Of a DNA stretch of 64,000 nucleotides, positions 8,076 through 16,108 are shown one piece after another. The DNA lies in assembly GCF_040253615.1 (NCBI RefSeq), contig NZ_JBEJGY010000004.1:930001-994000 (forward strand), given 5' to 3'. Position 1 is the first letter of the stretch; every line of letters starts with the position of its first letter. The notes under the pieces were generated by a model. That model did no database searches, was not told where the DNA came from, and was given only the letters and a program-made list of their open reading frames with translations. Origin of the DNA: Streptomyces sp. Edi4 (GTDB lineage Bacteria; Actinomycetota; Actinomycetes; Streptomycetales; Streptomycetaceae). A program made the translations under genes and the position numbers.

Positions 8076-8951
8076 TCAGGGCCCCTCGGCCGCGGCCGCG
8101 CGTGCGCGCAGCTCGCTCGGTGCCGGGCGGGCCCCGGGGCCGAGCCGGGCGACCGCCTTGAGGATGTGGCGCGGCGGCAGCTGCCAGCGCACCGTGGCGG
8201 GGACACGGCGCAGCGTCGTGCCCATGCGGACGAGACGGCGGTCCACGGTCTGGGCGGCGGGAGCGGGGCGGCCGTAGAGCTCATGGGCATAGGCGGGAAG
8301 CGAGGCGTAGGCGAGGGTGGCCACGCGCCGCCACACCAGCGCGCGCGCCGGGACCAGGGGTGCGGGCGTGGGCGGGCGCCGCAGGAAGTCGTCCACGGTC
8401 CGGGCGTCGTCGGTGACCGCGAGCTCGGGCCGCACGGAGTCGAAGTAGGCGGCGAGCTCGGCGACGCTTCCCGGCACGCCGGCCTCGTCCAGGCCCACCA
8501 GGCGGGCGGCCACGCGGTGCTCCTGGACGTAGCGGTCGGCCTGGGCGTCGCTCAGCCACAGGCCCGAACGCCGGGTCACGGCGAGATAGCTGTCCACCTC
8601 GGCGCAGTGCACCCACAGCAGCAGCGCGGGATCGTCCATCCCATACCGCTCGCCGGTCACCGGATCGTCGGCCTTGAGCAGGGCGTGGATGCGGCGGACC
8701 CGGGCGCCGGCCCGGTCGGCCTCGTCCTTGGTGCCGTAGGTGAGCGTCCCGACGAAGTCGGCGGTCCGCAGGAGCCGGCCCCAGGCGTCCTCGCGGAAGT
8801 CGGAGTTCTGCATGACACCGCGCACCGCGCGCGGGTGCAGCGCCTGGAGGTACAGCGCCCTGATGCCCGCGATCCACATCATGGGGTCGCTGTGCACCTG
8901 CCATGTGACCGACCGGGGGCCGAAATGGCCCGGGTCGCCGTCGTCCGCCAT
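8076..8951 (-). CDS. Oxygenase MpaB / Lcp family protein (DUF2236)
   Basis: A 291-residue DUF2236 protein. The segments WQVHSDPMMWIAGIRALYLQ and LHPRAVRGVMQNSDF, then GRLLRTADFVGTLTYGTKDE, are characteristic of the MpaB/latex-clearing-protein family, whose studied members are heme-b oxygenases cleaving isoprenoid double bonds. The histidine-bearing segment LLLWVHCAEVDSYL is present and is the likely heme-ligand region. ATG 8951 has GGAGGTG directly upstream. It lies 35 bases after the acyl-CoA dehydrogenase, so co-transcription is likely. A small 6-bp inverted repeat lies downstream at 8047-8066. Exact substrate unknown; isoprenoid or steroid side chains are plausible in context. Confidence 0.85.
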   Translation of the reverse strand: MADDGDPGHFGPRSVTWQVHSDPMMWIAGIRALYLQALHPRAVRGVMQNSDFREDAWGRLLRTADFVGTLTYGTKDEADRAGARVRRIHALLKADDPVTGERYGMDDPALLLWVHCAEVDSYLAVTRRSGLWLSDAQADRYVQEHRVAARLVGLDEAGVPGSVAELAAYFDSVRPELAVTDDARTVDDFLRRPPTPAPLVPARALVWRRVATLAYASLPAYAHELYGRPAPAAQTVDRRLVRMGTTLRRVPATVRWQLPPRHILKAVARLGPGARPAPSELRARAAAAEGP

Positions 8952-8986
8952 CGGGCACCTCCGGTGGGTGGGGTCCTTGAGCCAGG

Positions 8987-10177
8987 CTAGCGGCGCACCC
9001 GGGGCATCCCCAGGCCGATCCAGGCGATGATTTCGCGCTGGATCTCGTTGTTGCCGCCGCCGAAGGTGAAGATGACGGCGGAGCGGTAGCCGCGTTCCAG
9101 TTCGCCGTGCAGGACCGCGCCCGCCGAGCCCTCTTTCAGCGGTCCCGCCGCCGCAAGGACCTCCATCAGGCTCGCGTAGGCGTCCCGGCGCGCCTCGGAT
9201 CCGTACACCTTGACGGCGGAGGCGTCCTGGGGGGTGAGGGTGCCTTCCTGGACGGCGTTGACCATCTGCCAGTTGAGCAGCTTCATCGCCTCCAGGCGGG
9301 TGTGGGTACGGGCGAGGTTCCTGCGGACCCAGCCGAGGTCGAGGACGCGGCGGCCGTCGGCGAGCGGGACGCCGGCGGCCCAGCGCTGGACGTCGTGGAG
9401 CGCGCGGATCGCCGTGGTGCCGTGGGCGGCCAGGGTGACGCGCTCGTGGTTGAGCTGGTTGGTGATCAGCCGCCAGCCCTTGTTCTCCTCGCCGACCCGG
9501 TGCGCGGCCGGGACCTTGATGTCCTCGTAGTAGCTGGCCGTGGTGTCGTGCGAGGCCAGCGTGTTGATCAGGGTGCAGCTGTAGCCGGGGTCTGAGGTCG
9601 GCACGAGGAGCATGGTGATGCCCTTGTGCGCGGGGGCGTCCGGATCGGTGCGCACGGCGAGCCAGACCCAGTCGGCGGTGTCGCCGTTGGTGGTCCAGAT
9701 CTTCTGCCCGTTCACGGTGTAGGTGCCGTCGGCCTCGCCGCCTTCGCGCACCGCGCGCGTCTTGAGCGCCGCGAGGTCGGTGCCCGCGTCGGGTTCGCTG
9801 TAGCCGATGGCGAAGTCGATCTCACCGGAGAGGATCCTCGGCAGGAAGTACGCCTTCTGCTCGTCCGTGCCGAACCGCATGAGCGTGGGGCCCACCGTAT
9901 TGAGGGCCATCAGCGGCAGCGGGACCCCGGCCTGGGCCGCCTCGTCGAAGAAGATGAACTGTTCCATCGGGCTGAGCCCCCGGCCGCCGTACTCCGTGGG
10001 CCACCCCACGCCGAGCCAGCCGTCCTCGCCGAGCCGGCGCACGGTCGCGCGGTAGAACCGCTTCTGCGCCGCCGGGTCCGCGTACCGGGCGTAGACGTTG
10101 TCCGGCACGAGGCCGGCGAAGTAGGTCCGCAGCTCGGTACGCAGCTTCTGCTGCTCAGGCGTGTATGCGAGGTGCAC
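8987..10177 (-). CDS. Acyl-CoA dehydrogenase, FadE26/ChsE4-like
   Basis: GTG 10177 follows GGAGGAG. The 396-residue protein has the acyl-CoA dehydrogenase fold with the flavin/substrate motif FAIGYSEPDAGTDLAALKT and C-terminal FTFGGGNNEIQREIIAWIG. It resembles mycobacterial FadE26 (ChsE4), the catalytic half of the ChsE4-ChsE5 steroid side-chain dehydrogenase. The glutamate at about 245 in NQLNHERV matches the position of the ChsE4 catalytic base. ChsE4 normally works as an alpha2beta2 enzyme with ChsE5, and no partner gene is adjacent. A sequence matching the KstR operator consensus lies 40 bases upstream. The gene heads a probable three-gene operon ending at 6455. Confidence 0.9.
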   Translation of the reverse strand: MHLAYTPEQQKLRTELRTYFAGLVPDNVYARYADPAAQKRFYRATVRRLGEDGWLGVGWPTEYGGRGLSPMEQFIFFDEAAQAGVPLPLMALNTVGPTLMRFGTDEQKAYFLPRILSGEIDFAIGYSEPDAGTDLAALKTRAVREGGEADGTYTVNGQKIWTTNGDTADWVWLAVRTDPDAPAHKGITMLLVPTSDPGYSCTLINTLASHDTTASYYEDIKVPAAHRVGEENKGWRLITNQLNHERVTLAAHGTTAIRALHDVQRWAAGVPLADGRRVLDLGWVRRNLARTHTRLEAMKLLNWQMVNAVQEGTLTPQDASAVKVYGSEARRDAYASLMEVLAAAGPLKEGSAGAVLHGELERGYRSAVIFTFGGGNNEIQREIIAWIGLGMPRVRR

Positions 10178-10216
10178 GGCTCCTCCAGGACGGTCGCGGT
10201 ACGGCGGCGCACACAG

Positions 10217-10230
10217 TAGAACGTGTTCCA
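10217..10230. promoter_or_regulatory. KstR-type operator
   Basis: TAGAACGTGTTCCA fits the published KstR consensus TnnAACnnGTTnnA at every fixed position. It lies 40 bases upstream of the FadE26-like start, where a repressor would act. KstR is the TetR-family repressor of cholesterol catabolism in mycobacteria and relatives, and is released by a steroid-CoA thioester. No kstR gene is in the window. Confidence 0.65.
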
Positions 10231-10537
10231 ACAATCTGGAAGGGGAGGGGCGTCCCGGGTGGCAACGGGCTGCGGGGGGCGGCCACTTGCGGGCATCCGG
10301 GACTCGTCGGCGCGGGGCGTCACCCGGACGGCGCCGAGCGGTCGCCGGGGGCCGTGGGGGCGGTGAGCATGGCCGGTGGTGCGGGGTGCGCCCCGATGGT
10401 GCGGGGTGCGCGCCCGTACCGCTTCCGCGCGGCCGCCCCGTCCGTGTCCGCACCACCGTCGCACCCCCGTCGCACCGCCGTCGCACCCCGTCGCATCCCC
10501 GCCGCACCGCCGTCGCACCCGTGAACCGGAGGCCCCC
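10231..10537. other. Gene-free region with degenerate GTCGCACC repeats
   Basis: Between the FadE26-like operon and the CBS gene there is no credible gene. From about 10435 to 10520 the short unit CGTCGCACC recurs six or more times with variable spacing, and GGTGCGGGGTGCGC occurs twice near 10377-10410. This looks like slippage-prone low-complexity DNA; a regulatory role is not shown. Confidence 0.5.
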
Positions 10538-10957
10538 GTGACCACTGCCCGCGACCTGATGACCGCCGGCGTCCGCTGCGTCCCGGCTTCCGAGACCCTG
10601 GATCGCGCCGCCCAGTTGATGCGCGACCACGAGGTCGGCGCGCTGCCGGTGAAAGGCAGTGACGGCACCCTGACCGGCATCGTGACCGACCGGGACATCG
10701 TCGTGAAGGCGCTCGCCTCCGGGAAGGACGCCTCGAAGATCACCGCGGGCGAGCTGGCCGGGGGCGGCGTGCACACGGTGGACGCGGGCGCCGAGGCCGC
10801 GCTCGCGGTGAGGGCGATGAGCGAGGCGCGGATCCGGCGGATCGTGGTCGTCGAGGACGGTCTGCCGGTGGGCATGATCACCGAGGCGGACCTGGCCCGC
10901 AAGCTCACGGCGGAGGCCTTCGCCACGTTCGCCGGGCGGGTGTACGCGGCCCACTGA
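10538..10957 (+). CDS. Tandem CBS-domain protein
   Basis: A 139-residue protein made of two CBS motifs: ARDLMTAGVRCVPASETLDR to IVTDRDIVVKAL, then AGGGVHTVDAGAEAALAVRA to MITEADLARKL. Such small stand-alone CBS pairs (the Bateman module) bind adenine nucleotides and often respond to energy state or stress. The mycobacterial equivalents are hypoxia-response proteins of the Hrp1 type. GTG 10538 has CCGGAGG upstream at the usual distance; the upstream in-frame sequence is repeat-derived. No effector domain is fused. Partner unknown. Confidence 0.88.
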   Translation: MTTARDLMTAGVRCVPASETLDRAAQLMRDHEVGALPVKGSDGTLTGIVTDRDIVVKALASGKDASKITAGELAGGGVHTVDAGAEAALAVRAMSEARIRRIVVVEDGLPVGMITEADLARKLTAEAFATFAGRVYAAH

Positions 10958-11114
10958 GGCGCGCTCCGCACACGGTTCGAACCACCCGTACGCGACCGGC
11001 CACGGCCCTGAGCACGGACGCCGCGCGGCGGTGGCCCTGGGGCGTGTGGGCCGGATGCGGTCCGGGTAGGCGGGGGCCAGAATGGTGCATTACTGGACGA
11101 ACGTAGGAGGCGGC

Positions 11115-11315
11115 ATGAACGACCGGTCCGATTCCAGCTCGCAGCCCGATTCCGTGACCCCCGACGCGCTGCTGCACACGGGAGCCGGGGGCGAGGTCAC
11201 CGCAGAGGACCTGGTGCTCGCATCCGGACGGGACATCAACCCGGAGAACCTGGCCTGGGCGGAGCGCAAGCTGGCCGCCGAGGGCCCCGCCGCCCTGGAC
11301 AAACTGCTTCCCTGA
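11115..11315 (+). CDS. Small conserved hypothetical protein, 66 residues
   Basis: ATG 11115 follows a strong GTAGGAGG site. The product is acidic and soluble: a Ser/Asp-rich N terminus (MNDRSDSSSQPDSVTPDA) then ALLHTGAGGEVTAEDLVLAS and GRDINPENLAWAERKLAAEG, which could form two or three helices. No known domain was recognised. The ribosome site and codon usage support translation. It stands alone between the CBS gene and the convergent decarboxylase gene. Confidence 0.65.
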   Translation: MNDRSDSSSQPDSVTPDALLHTGAGGEVTAEDLVLASGRDINPENLAWAERKLAAEGPAALDKLLP

Positions 11316-11503
11316 GACAAGCCGCTTCCCCGAAAGGACACACCCGGGGGAAGACCTGACCGGCGCGGGCGCCGACTCGACCGTCGCGCCCCCAACGGGC
11401 CCGCCCCCAACGGAGCCGGCCCGGGCGGACCCGGCCCGACCGGCGCGAAGCCGGGGCCACGGCCCCGGCGCCCGTCCCGGGTGACGCGTCGCCGCCCGCG
11501 CGG

Positions 11504-12391
11504 TCAGTTCGCCGCGCGCTCCTCGAAGACCTCGCGGGCGACGGCGATGGCGTTGAGCGCCGCGGGAAACCCGGCGTAGCTCGCCATCTGCGTGATGACC
11601 TCGACTACCTCCTCGCGGGTGCCGCCCACGTTGAGCAGCCCGTGCACGTGGACGCGCAGCTGCGGGGCGGCCGTACCGAGCGCCGTGCACATGGCGACGC
11701 TGGCCAGTTCGCGCTCCTTCAGGCCGAGCCCGGAGCGCGCGTAGACGTCCCCGAAGGCGAACTCGATGATGTAACGCGTCAGATCGGGCGCGATGTCCCG
11801 CATCGACGCGACGACCTGGTCCCCGGCGTGCCCGTCCACCTCGGCCAGCTTGGCCAGACCGCGCTCGTAGCGGTCGCCGGGCTCCGGCGCGGTGTCGACG
11901 GGGGTCGCCGTGACGTCGGGCCTGCTCTCGAAGACCTCGCGGGCGGCGGCGACGCCGTTCAGAGCGGCGGGGAAGCCCGCGTACACGGCGGTGTGGATGA
12001 GCAGTTCCACCACTTCGGCCGGGCTGACCCCGACGTTGAGCGCGCCGTCGATGTGGAAGCGCAGCTGGGGCGCGGCGTTGCCCATCGCGGCGAGCGCGCC
12101 GACTGTGATGATCTGCCGCTGGCGCAGCGTGAGGCCGGGCCGGGGCAGGACGTCGCCGTAGACGAAGGCGACGGTCATGTGGCCGAGGTCGGGCGCGATG
12201 TCGGCCAGGCTGTCCAGGATCGCCGGGCGCTCCCGCCCGCCGACGGTACGCAGCAGGGCGAGCCCGCGCTCGAACCGTTCGTCGGTCGTCTCGTCGCCCC
12301 GTACGGCGGTGGTGGCGGTCTCCGGCGTGTGCTGCGTGTGCTGCGTGTTCTGCGTGTTCTGCGTGTTCTGCGTGTTCTGTGCGCTGTTCAT
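11504..12391 (-). CDS. Carboxymuconolactone decarboxylase-like protein with two CMD domains
   Basis: A 295-residue protein with two copies of the CMD fold. Copy 1 runs from DERFERGLALLRTVGG to AALNGVAAAREVFE, copy 2 from GDRYERGLAKLAEVDG to AALNAIAVAREVFEERAAN. Each has the PQLRFHIDGALNVG / PQLRVHVHGLLNVG core. No CxxC peroxidatic pair is visible, so this is not an AhpD-type peroxidase; a gamma-carboxymuconolactone decarboxylase-like role is likelier. The N terminus carries a disordered Asn-Thr-Gln/His repeat encoded by a 9-bp tandem repeat. The promoter has MerR-type geometry and predicts a leaderless mRNA. ECF41 factors often control CMD genes, but this gene is 10 kb from the ECF41 gene. 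Confidence 0.88.
   Translation of the reverse strand: MNSAQNTQNTQNTQNTQHTQHTPETATTAVRGDETTDERFERGLALLRTVGGRERPAILDSLADIAPDLGHMTVAFVYGDVLPRPGLTLRQRQIITVGALAAMGNAAPQLRFHIDGALNVGVSPAEVVELLIHTAVYAGFPAALNGVAAAREVFESRPDVTATPVDTAPEPGDRYERGLAKLAEVDGHAGDQVVASMRDIAPDLTRYIIEFAFGDVYARSGLGLKERELASVAMCTALGTAAPQLRVHVHGLLNVGGTREEVVEVITQMASYAGFPAALNAIAVAREVFEERAAN
12326..12379. repeat. 9-bp in-frame tandem repeat, six copies
   Basis: CGTGTGCTG twice then CGTGTTCTG four times, each 9 bp. In the gene it encodes a run of Gln-His-Thr and Gln-Asn-Thr triplets at the N terminus. Copy number can change by slippage without breaking the frame. Confidence 0.85.
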
Positions 12392-12398
12392 GCTCCAG

Positions 12399-12429
12399 AC
12401 GCTACGAGTTGGAGCACGCTCTAACGCAA
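12399..12429 (-). promoter_or_regulatory. MerR-type promoter of the CMD gene
   Basis: On the minus strand, -35 TTGCGT (12424-12429) and -10 TAGCGT (12399-12404) are separated by 19 bp instead of 17. The spacer holds an 8-2-8 inverted repeat, GTTGGAGC-AC-GCTCTAAC on the plus strand (12408-12425, 7 of 8 matching). A long spacer with a central dyad is the hallmark of MerR-activated promoters. The -10 lies seven bases before the ATG, so transcription should start at or beside the start codon. No merR gene is in the window. The site overlaps the 3' end of the upstream AraC gene. Confidence 0.6.
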
Positions 12430-13167
12430 ACGCCCGTGCGCGCCGGGTGTGTGGCCGAACGCCCGGCGGAAGACGTCGATGAACGCGCTGGTGGAGGACC
12501 AGCCGCACCGGTGGGCCACGATGGTCACCGGAGTGTCGTCGGCGAGCAGTTGCAGCGCGTGGTAGAGCCGCAGCTGGGTGCGCCACTGGGGGAACGTCAT
12601 GCCGAGATCGGCGCGGAAGAGGCGGCTGAGGGTGCGTTCGCTCGCGCCCGCGTCCGCGCCGAGTTCCGCGAGCCCGCGCCGGTCGGCCGGGTCGGCCCAC
12701 AGCGCCGCGCAGACCGCGGCCAGGCGGGGGTCGCTGGGCGCCGGCAGATGGACTGGCCACTGGGGCGCGGCACGCACCTGATCGAGCAGGACCGCGCGCA
12801 GCCGCTCCCCCTCGGGCCCCCGCTCTCGCGGTGCGCGGGTGTGGGCGAGCAGCAGCTCGCGCAGGAGCGGTCCGACCGTCACGACGGTGGGGGTGTCAAG
12901 GCCCAGCGGGTCTTCGTGGGCCGCGATCCCCATCAGGTGCAGTTCCAGCCTGCCGTGGGCCCGGTGGGCGTGCACGGTGCCGGCCGGCACCCAGATGGCG
13001 CGCGTCGCGGGGGCGACCCAGGTCCCGGCGTCCGTGGTGACCGCGAGCACGCCACGGCTCGCGTAGACGATCTGGTGGTCGTCGTGCCGGTGCGCGTCGA
13101 TGCTGTCGCCGGCGGCCATCGGCTGTGCGCGGGTGGGCGCCACGGGGGTGTGGCGGATATTCGGCAT
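12421..13167 (-). CDS. AraC-family regulator with N-terminal cupin domain
   Basis: 248 residues: a cupin-like sensing half (DAHRHDDHQIVYASRGVLAV, VPAGTVHAHRAHG) then two HTH motifs, GASERTLSRLFRADLGMTFP at about 183-202 and VTIVAHRCGWSSTSAFIDVF at about 218-237. The HRHDDHQ and VPAGTVHAH histidines fit a metal- or ligand-binding cupin. ATG 13167 has a -10-like TAAAAT about eight bases upstream and no clear ribosome site, so the mRNA may be leaderless. It is divergent from the MFS exporter at 13222, its probable target. The CMD gene follows on the same strand but has its own promoter. Confidence 0.9.
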   Translation of the reverse strand: MPNIRHTPVAPTRAQPMAAGDSIDAHRHDDHQIVYASRGVLAVTTDAGTWVAPATRAIWVPAGTVHAHRAHGRLELHLMGIAAHEDPLGLDTPTVVTVGPLLRELLLAHTRAPRERGPEGERLRAVLLDQVRAAPQWPVHLPAPSDPRLAAVCAALWADPADRRGLAELGADAGASERTLSRLFRADLGMTFPQWRTQLRLYHALQLLADDTPVTIVAHRCGWSSTSAFIDVFRRAFGHTPGAHGRLR

Positions 13168-13221
13168 TGCCTGGCATTTTATCGGAAGCGCGACAGGTAC
13201 GGCGCTGGCGATGATCGGGCC

Positions 13222-14472
13222 GTGCCGAAGAAACAGGGTGATCAGTGCGGGGAGCGGCCGACGCGGGGGCAGGACGGCGGATTGTGGCGAAGACCGGTGT
13301 TCCTGCTTGCGGTGGGGCACGCGTGCGTCGATGTGTACCAGGGCTCCGTGGCGGCGCTCGTGCCGTTCTTCGTGGCGGAACGGGCCTATTCCTACGCGGC
13401 CGCCTCCGGTGTCGTGCTGGCGGCTTCTTTGCTGTCCTCCGTCGTCCAGCCGCTGTTCGGGGCGCTCGCCGACCGGTGGGCGATGCCGTGGCTGCTTGCG
13501 GTCAGTACGGCGCTCGCCGGGACCGGCATCGCGCTGAGCGCAAGCGGGGGCACCTACGCGATGACCCTGGCGATGGTCGCCGTGTCCGGGGTGGGGGTGG
13601 CCGCCTACCATCCCGAGTCCGCCCGGGTGGCCCGGGCGGCGAGCGCGGGGAGCCACACGGCGATGGGCTGGTTCTCGCTCGGCGGCAACCTGGGTTTCGC
13701 GGCCGCGCCGCTGCTGGTCGGCGTGGTGGTGGGGGCGGGCGGGCTCGGGGCCGCGCCGCTGCTCGCGGTGCCGGCCGCGCTCGGCAGCGTGCTGTGTGTG
13801 CTCGCGCTGCGGGCGACCCGGCTGCCCGGGCGGGGCACGGCGCGTGACCCGGGCGGCGCGGCGCGGGACGACTGGGCCTCGTTCCTGAGGCTGTCGTTGG
13901 TCGTCGTGTGCCGTTCGCTGGTGTTCGTGGGCCTGAGCGCGTTCGTCGCGCTGTACGCCCGTGAGCGGGTCGGCGGCGGTGAAGTGGCGGGCTCCGCCGC
14001 CCTGTTCGTGCTGTACGCGGGTGGCGCGGTCGGCACGGTCGTGGGTGGCCGGCTCGCGGCGCGCTGGGACCGGGTGCGGGTGGTGGCCCGGTCGTACGCG
14101 GTCGCGGCGCCGTCCGTCGCCGGGGTGGTGTTCGTGCCCGGTCCGGCTTTCTATCTGTTCGTCGCGCTGACCTCGGCCGCGCTGTATGTGCCGTTCTCGC
14201 TCCAGGTGACGCTGGGTCAGGACTATCTGCCCACCAGGATCGGGACGGCGAGCGGGGTCACGCTCGGTCTGACGGTGAGCGTGGGCGGCGTGGCCGGCCC
14301 GCTGATCGGGGCCGCCGCCGACGCCACGTCGCTGCGGACCGCCCTCGCCCCGCTGGTCGTCTTCCCCCTGGTGGCCTGGCTGACCGCGCGCACCTTGCCC
14401 GAGCCCGCGCCGCCCGAGCGTGAGGACGTGGCCGCCGGCGCCCCGGCCGCTTTGGCCGGGCAAGAGGGATGA
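13222..14472 (+). CDS. MFS transporter, fosmidomycin-resistance (Fsr)-like
   Basis: A 416-residue major facilitator with about 12 membrane segments. The loop motif LFGALADRWAMPWLL after TM2 is the MFS signature, and VDVYQGSVAALVPFF near the N terminus is typical of the fosmidomycin-resistance/sugar-efflux type. GTG 13222 stands six bases after GATGAT, with no ribosome site, suggesting a leaderless start. It is divergent from an AraC regulator that probably controls export. The substrate is unknown; drug or metabolite efflux is expected. It ends five bases from the convergent PAP2-kinase gene. Confidence 0.88.
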   Translation: MPKKQGDQCGERPTRGQDGGLWRRPVFLLAVGHACVDVYQGSVAALVPFFVAERAYSYAAASGVVLAASLLSSVVQPLFGALADRWAMPWLLAVSTALAGTGIALSASGGTYAMTLAMVAVSGVGVAAYHPESARVARAASAGSHTAMGWFSLGGNLGFAAAPLLVGVVVGAGGLGAAPLLAVPAALGSVLCVLALRATRLPGRGTARDPGGAARDDWASFLRLSLVVVCRSLVFVGLSAFVALYARERVGGGEVAGSAALFVLYAGGAVGTVVGGRLAARWDRVRVVARSYAVAAPSVAGVVFVPGPAFYLFVALTSAALYVPFSLQVTLGQDYLPTRIGTASGVTLGLTVSVGGVAGPLIGAAADATSLRTALAPLVVFPLVAWLTARTLPEPAPPEREDVAAGAPAALAGQEG

Positions 14473-14477
14473 AGGGC

Positions 14478-16046
14478 TCAGCGGGCCTGTCGGGCCCCGA
14501 TGGCGGTGGCGCCTGCGGCGATGGCGGCCGTCGCGGTGCGGGCGCGCTGGGCGAACTCGTCCTGGGCCTCGGCGGGGCTGTAGACGGTGAGGGCGCGGTC
14601 CCGCTTGTCCAGGACCAGGGCGTCGGGCGCGGGCGCCGTCTCCCCGTCGTACGCGAGGGAGTCGACGCCTTCGAGCCCGGTCAGACGCAGTGACCGTACG
14701 CGTTCGGCCTGGTAGACGTGGGAGCGCCGCAGGGCGCCGGCCAGCGCGGAGACGGCCAGGCGCAGACGGGCCAGCGGCACTTCGGCGTCGACGGTGCGCA
14801 GGTCGAGCAGGCCTTCGTCCAGGCGCGGCCGGTAGGTGGGGGCGAGCCCGTCGGGCTGGTAGTGGCCGTTGCCCGCGAACAGCAGCCACAGCTTCCGGGG
14901 CCTGCCGTCCAGGCGCACGTGCACGGGTGTGGCGGTGCGCAGCACGCGCACGAGCGCGATGGCGGCGGCGGGCCACTTGCCGATCCGGCCTTCGAGGCCT
15001 TCGCGGATCCGGACCAGATCGGGGTAGAAGCCGACGCTGAAGGTGTTGAGGAACGCCGCCACGTCACGTTCCCCCTCGTCGCGTACGCGGGCGAGGTCGA
15101 CCCGGATCGCCTCGCCGTGTTCGAGGGCGTGCGCCGTGTCCTCGAAGGCGGCGACGCCCGCGTCGAGGGCGAAGTGGTTGAGCGTGCCGCCGGGGAAGAC
15201 CGCGAGCGCGAGCCCGGCCCGCGCGGCGCGTGCCGAGGCCGCGTTCACGGTGCCGTCGCCGCCGCACACCCCGAGCACTTTGGCCAGTCGACCGGCCCGG
15301 TCGACGGCCTCGTCGAGGAGTTCGCCCAGATCGTCCTGCGGACCGAGAACGACGATCTCGGCTTCGGGCAGCAGCAGTCTCAGATGGTCCCGCGCGGGCA
15401 GCCGGCCCACCACCCCTTTGCCGGAGCCGCCGTTGACGACCACGACGAGGCCCCGGCCGCGCCGCAGCGTGGGCGCGTCGGCGCGGGTGTGCAGCGGGTG
15501 CACGGGTCGAGGCCTCGGCGGCCACCAGTAGCAGGTGACGGCGGCGGCGCCCACACCCAGGACACAGCCGGCCAGCACGTCGCCCGGGTAGTGGACGCCG
15601 ACGTAGACACGCGAGAAGGCCACGGCCGCGGCGAGGGGGGCGACGAGCGCGCCGTACCGGGTGGACTCCAGGGCCACGCCGGCCGCGAAGGCGGCGGCCG
15701 ACGCGGAGTGGCCCGAGGGGAAGGAGGAGGTGCGCGGCGCCTTCGCGAGGCGGCGCACCAGCGGGACGGCGTCCACCACCGGGCGCCCGCGCCGGGTGGC
15801 GTACTTGGCGACGGTGTTGGTGGTGAGCGAGGCCAGCGCGAGGGCGCCCGCGCCGCGCCGCGCGGCCCTGCGGGCCGTGGGGCCCCCGGCGGCGGCGAGC
15901 ACCGCCGCCGTCGCCAACCACAGCCCGCCGTGGTTGGCCGCGCGGCTCAGTCGGGGCAGCACCCGGTCCGCGCCGGCCAGGCGCGCGGTGGCCACCCGCT
16001 CGAACCAGCGGCGGTCGATCGTCCCCATCCGTGACATCGGTGCCAT
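14478..16046 (-). CDS. PAP2 phosphatase - diacylglycerol kinase fusion protein
   Basis: Two enzymes in one chain of 522 residues. Residues about 1-185 are a membrane PAP2 acid phosphatase with all three motifs: KYATRRGRP, PSGHS and SRVYVGVHYPGD. Residues about 200-510 are a DAGK catalytic domain with GGDGTVNAASARAA and FPGGTLNHFALD. Such fusions occur in actinobacteria and could interconvert phosphorylated and free lipids at the membrane. The start could be ATG 16046 (with TAGGCA six bases before it) or the in-frame ATGs at 16037 and 16028. The gene converges on the MFS gene with almost no space for a terminator. Confidence 0.92.
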   Translation of the reverse strand: MAPMSRMGTIDRRWFERVATARLAGADRVLPRLSRAANHGGLWLATAAVLAAAGGPTARRAARRGAGALALASLTTNTVAKYATRRGRPVVDAVPLVRRLAKAPRTSSFPSGHSASAAAFAAGVALESTRYGALVAPLAAAVAFSRVYVGVHYPGDVLAGCVLGVGAAAVTCYWWPPRPRPVHPLHTRADAPTLRRGRGLVVVVNGGSGKGVVGRLPARDHLRLLLPEAEIVVLGPQDDLGELLDEAVDRAGRLAKVLGVCGGDGTVNAASARAARAGLALAVFPGGTLNHFALDAGVAAFEDTAHALEHGEAIRVDLARVRDEGERDVAAFLNTFSVGFYPDLVRIREGLEGRIGKWPAAAIALVRVLRTATPVHVRLDGRPRKLWLLFAGNGHYQPDGLAPTYRPRLDEGLLDLRTVDAEVPLARLRLAVSALAGALRRSHVYQAERVRSLRLTGLEGVDSLAYDGETAPAPDALVLDKRDRALTVYSPAEAQDEFAQRARTATAAIAAGATAIGARQAR

Positions 16047-16108
16047 GCTCCCTGCCTAGCGGGAGCGGCGCCCGTCCGCCCGCCGGGTTCGCCCGTACGG
16101 ACGCCCGC

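Noticed and set aside
10231..10537. CRISPR or promoter array from the GTCGCACC repeats
   Set aside because: The repeats are short, irregular and lack spacers.
12421..14976. 851-codon minus-strand frame covering AraC and MFS
   Set aside because: Only the last 248 codons match a family (AraC); the rest is antisense to the MFS gene.
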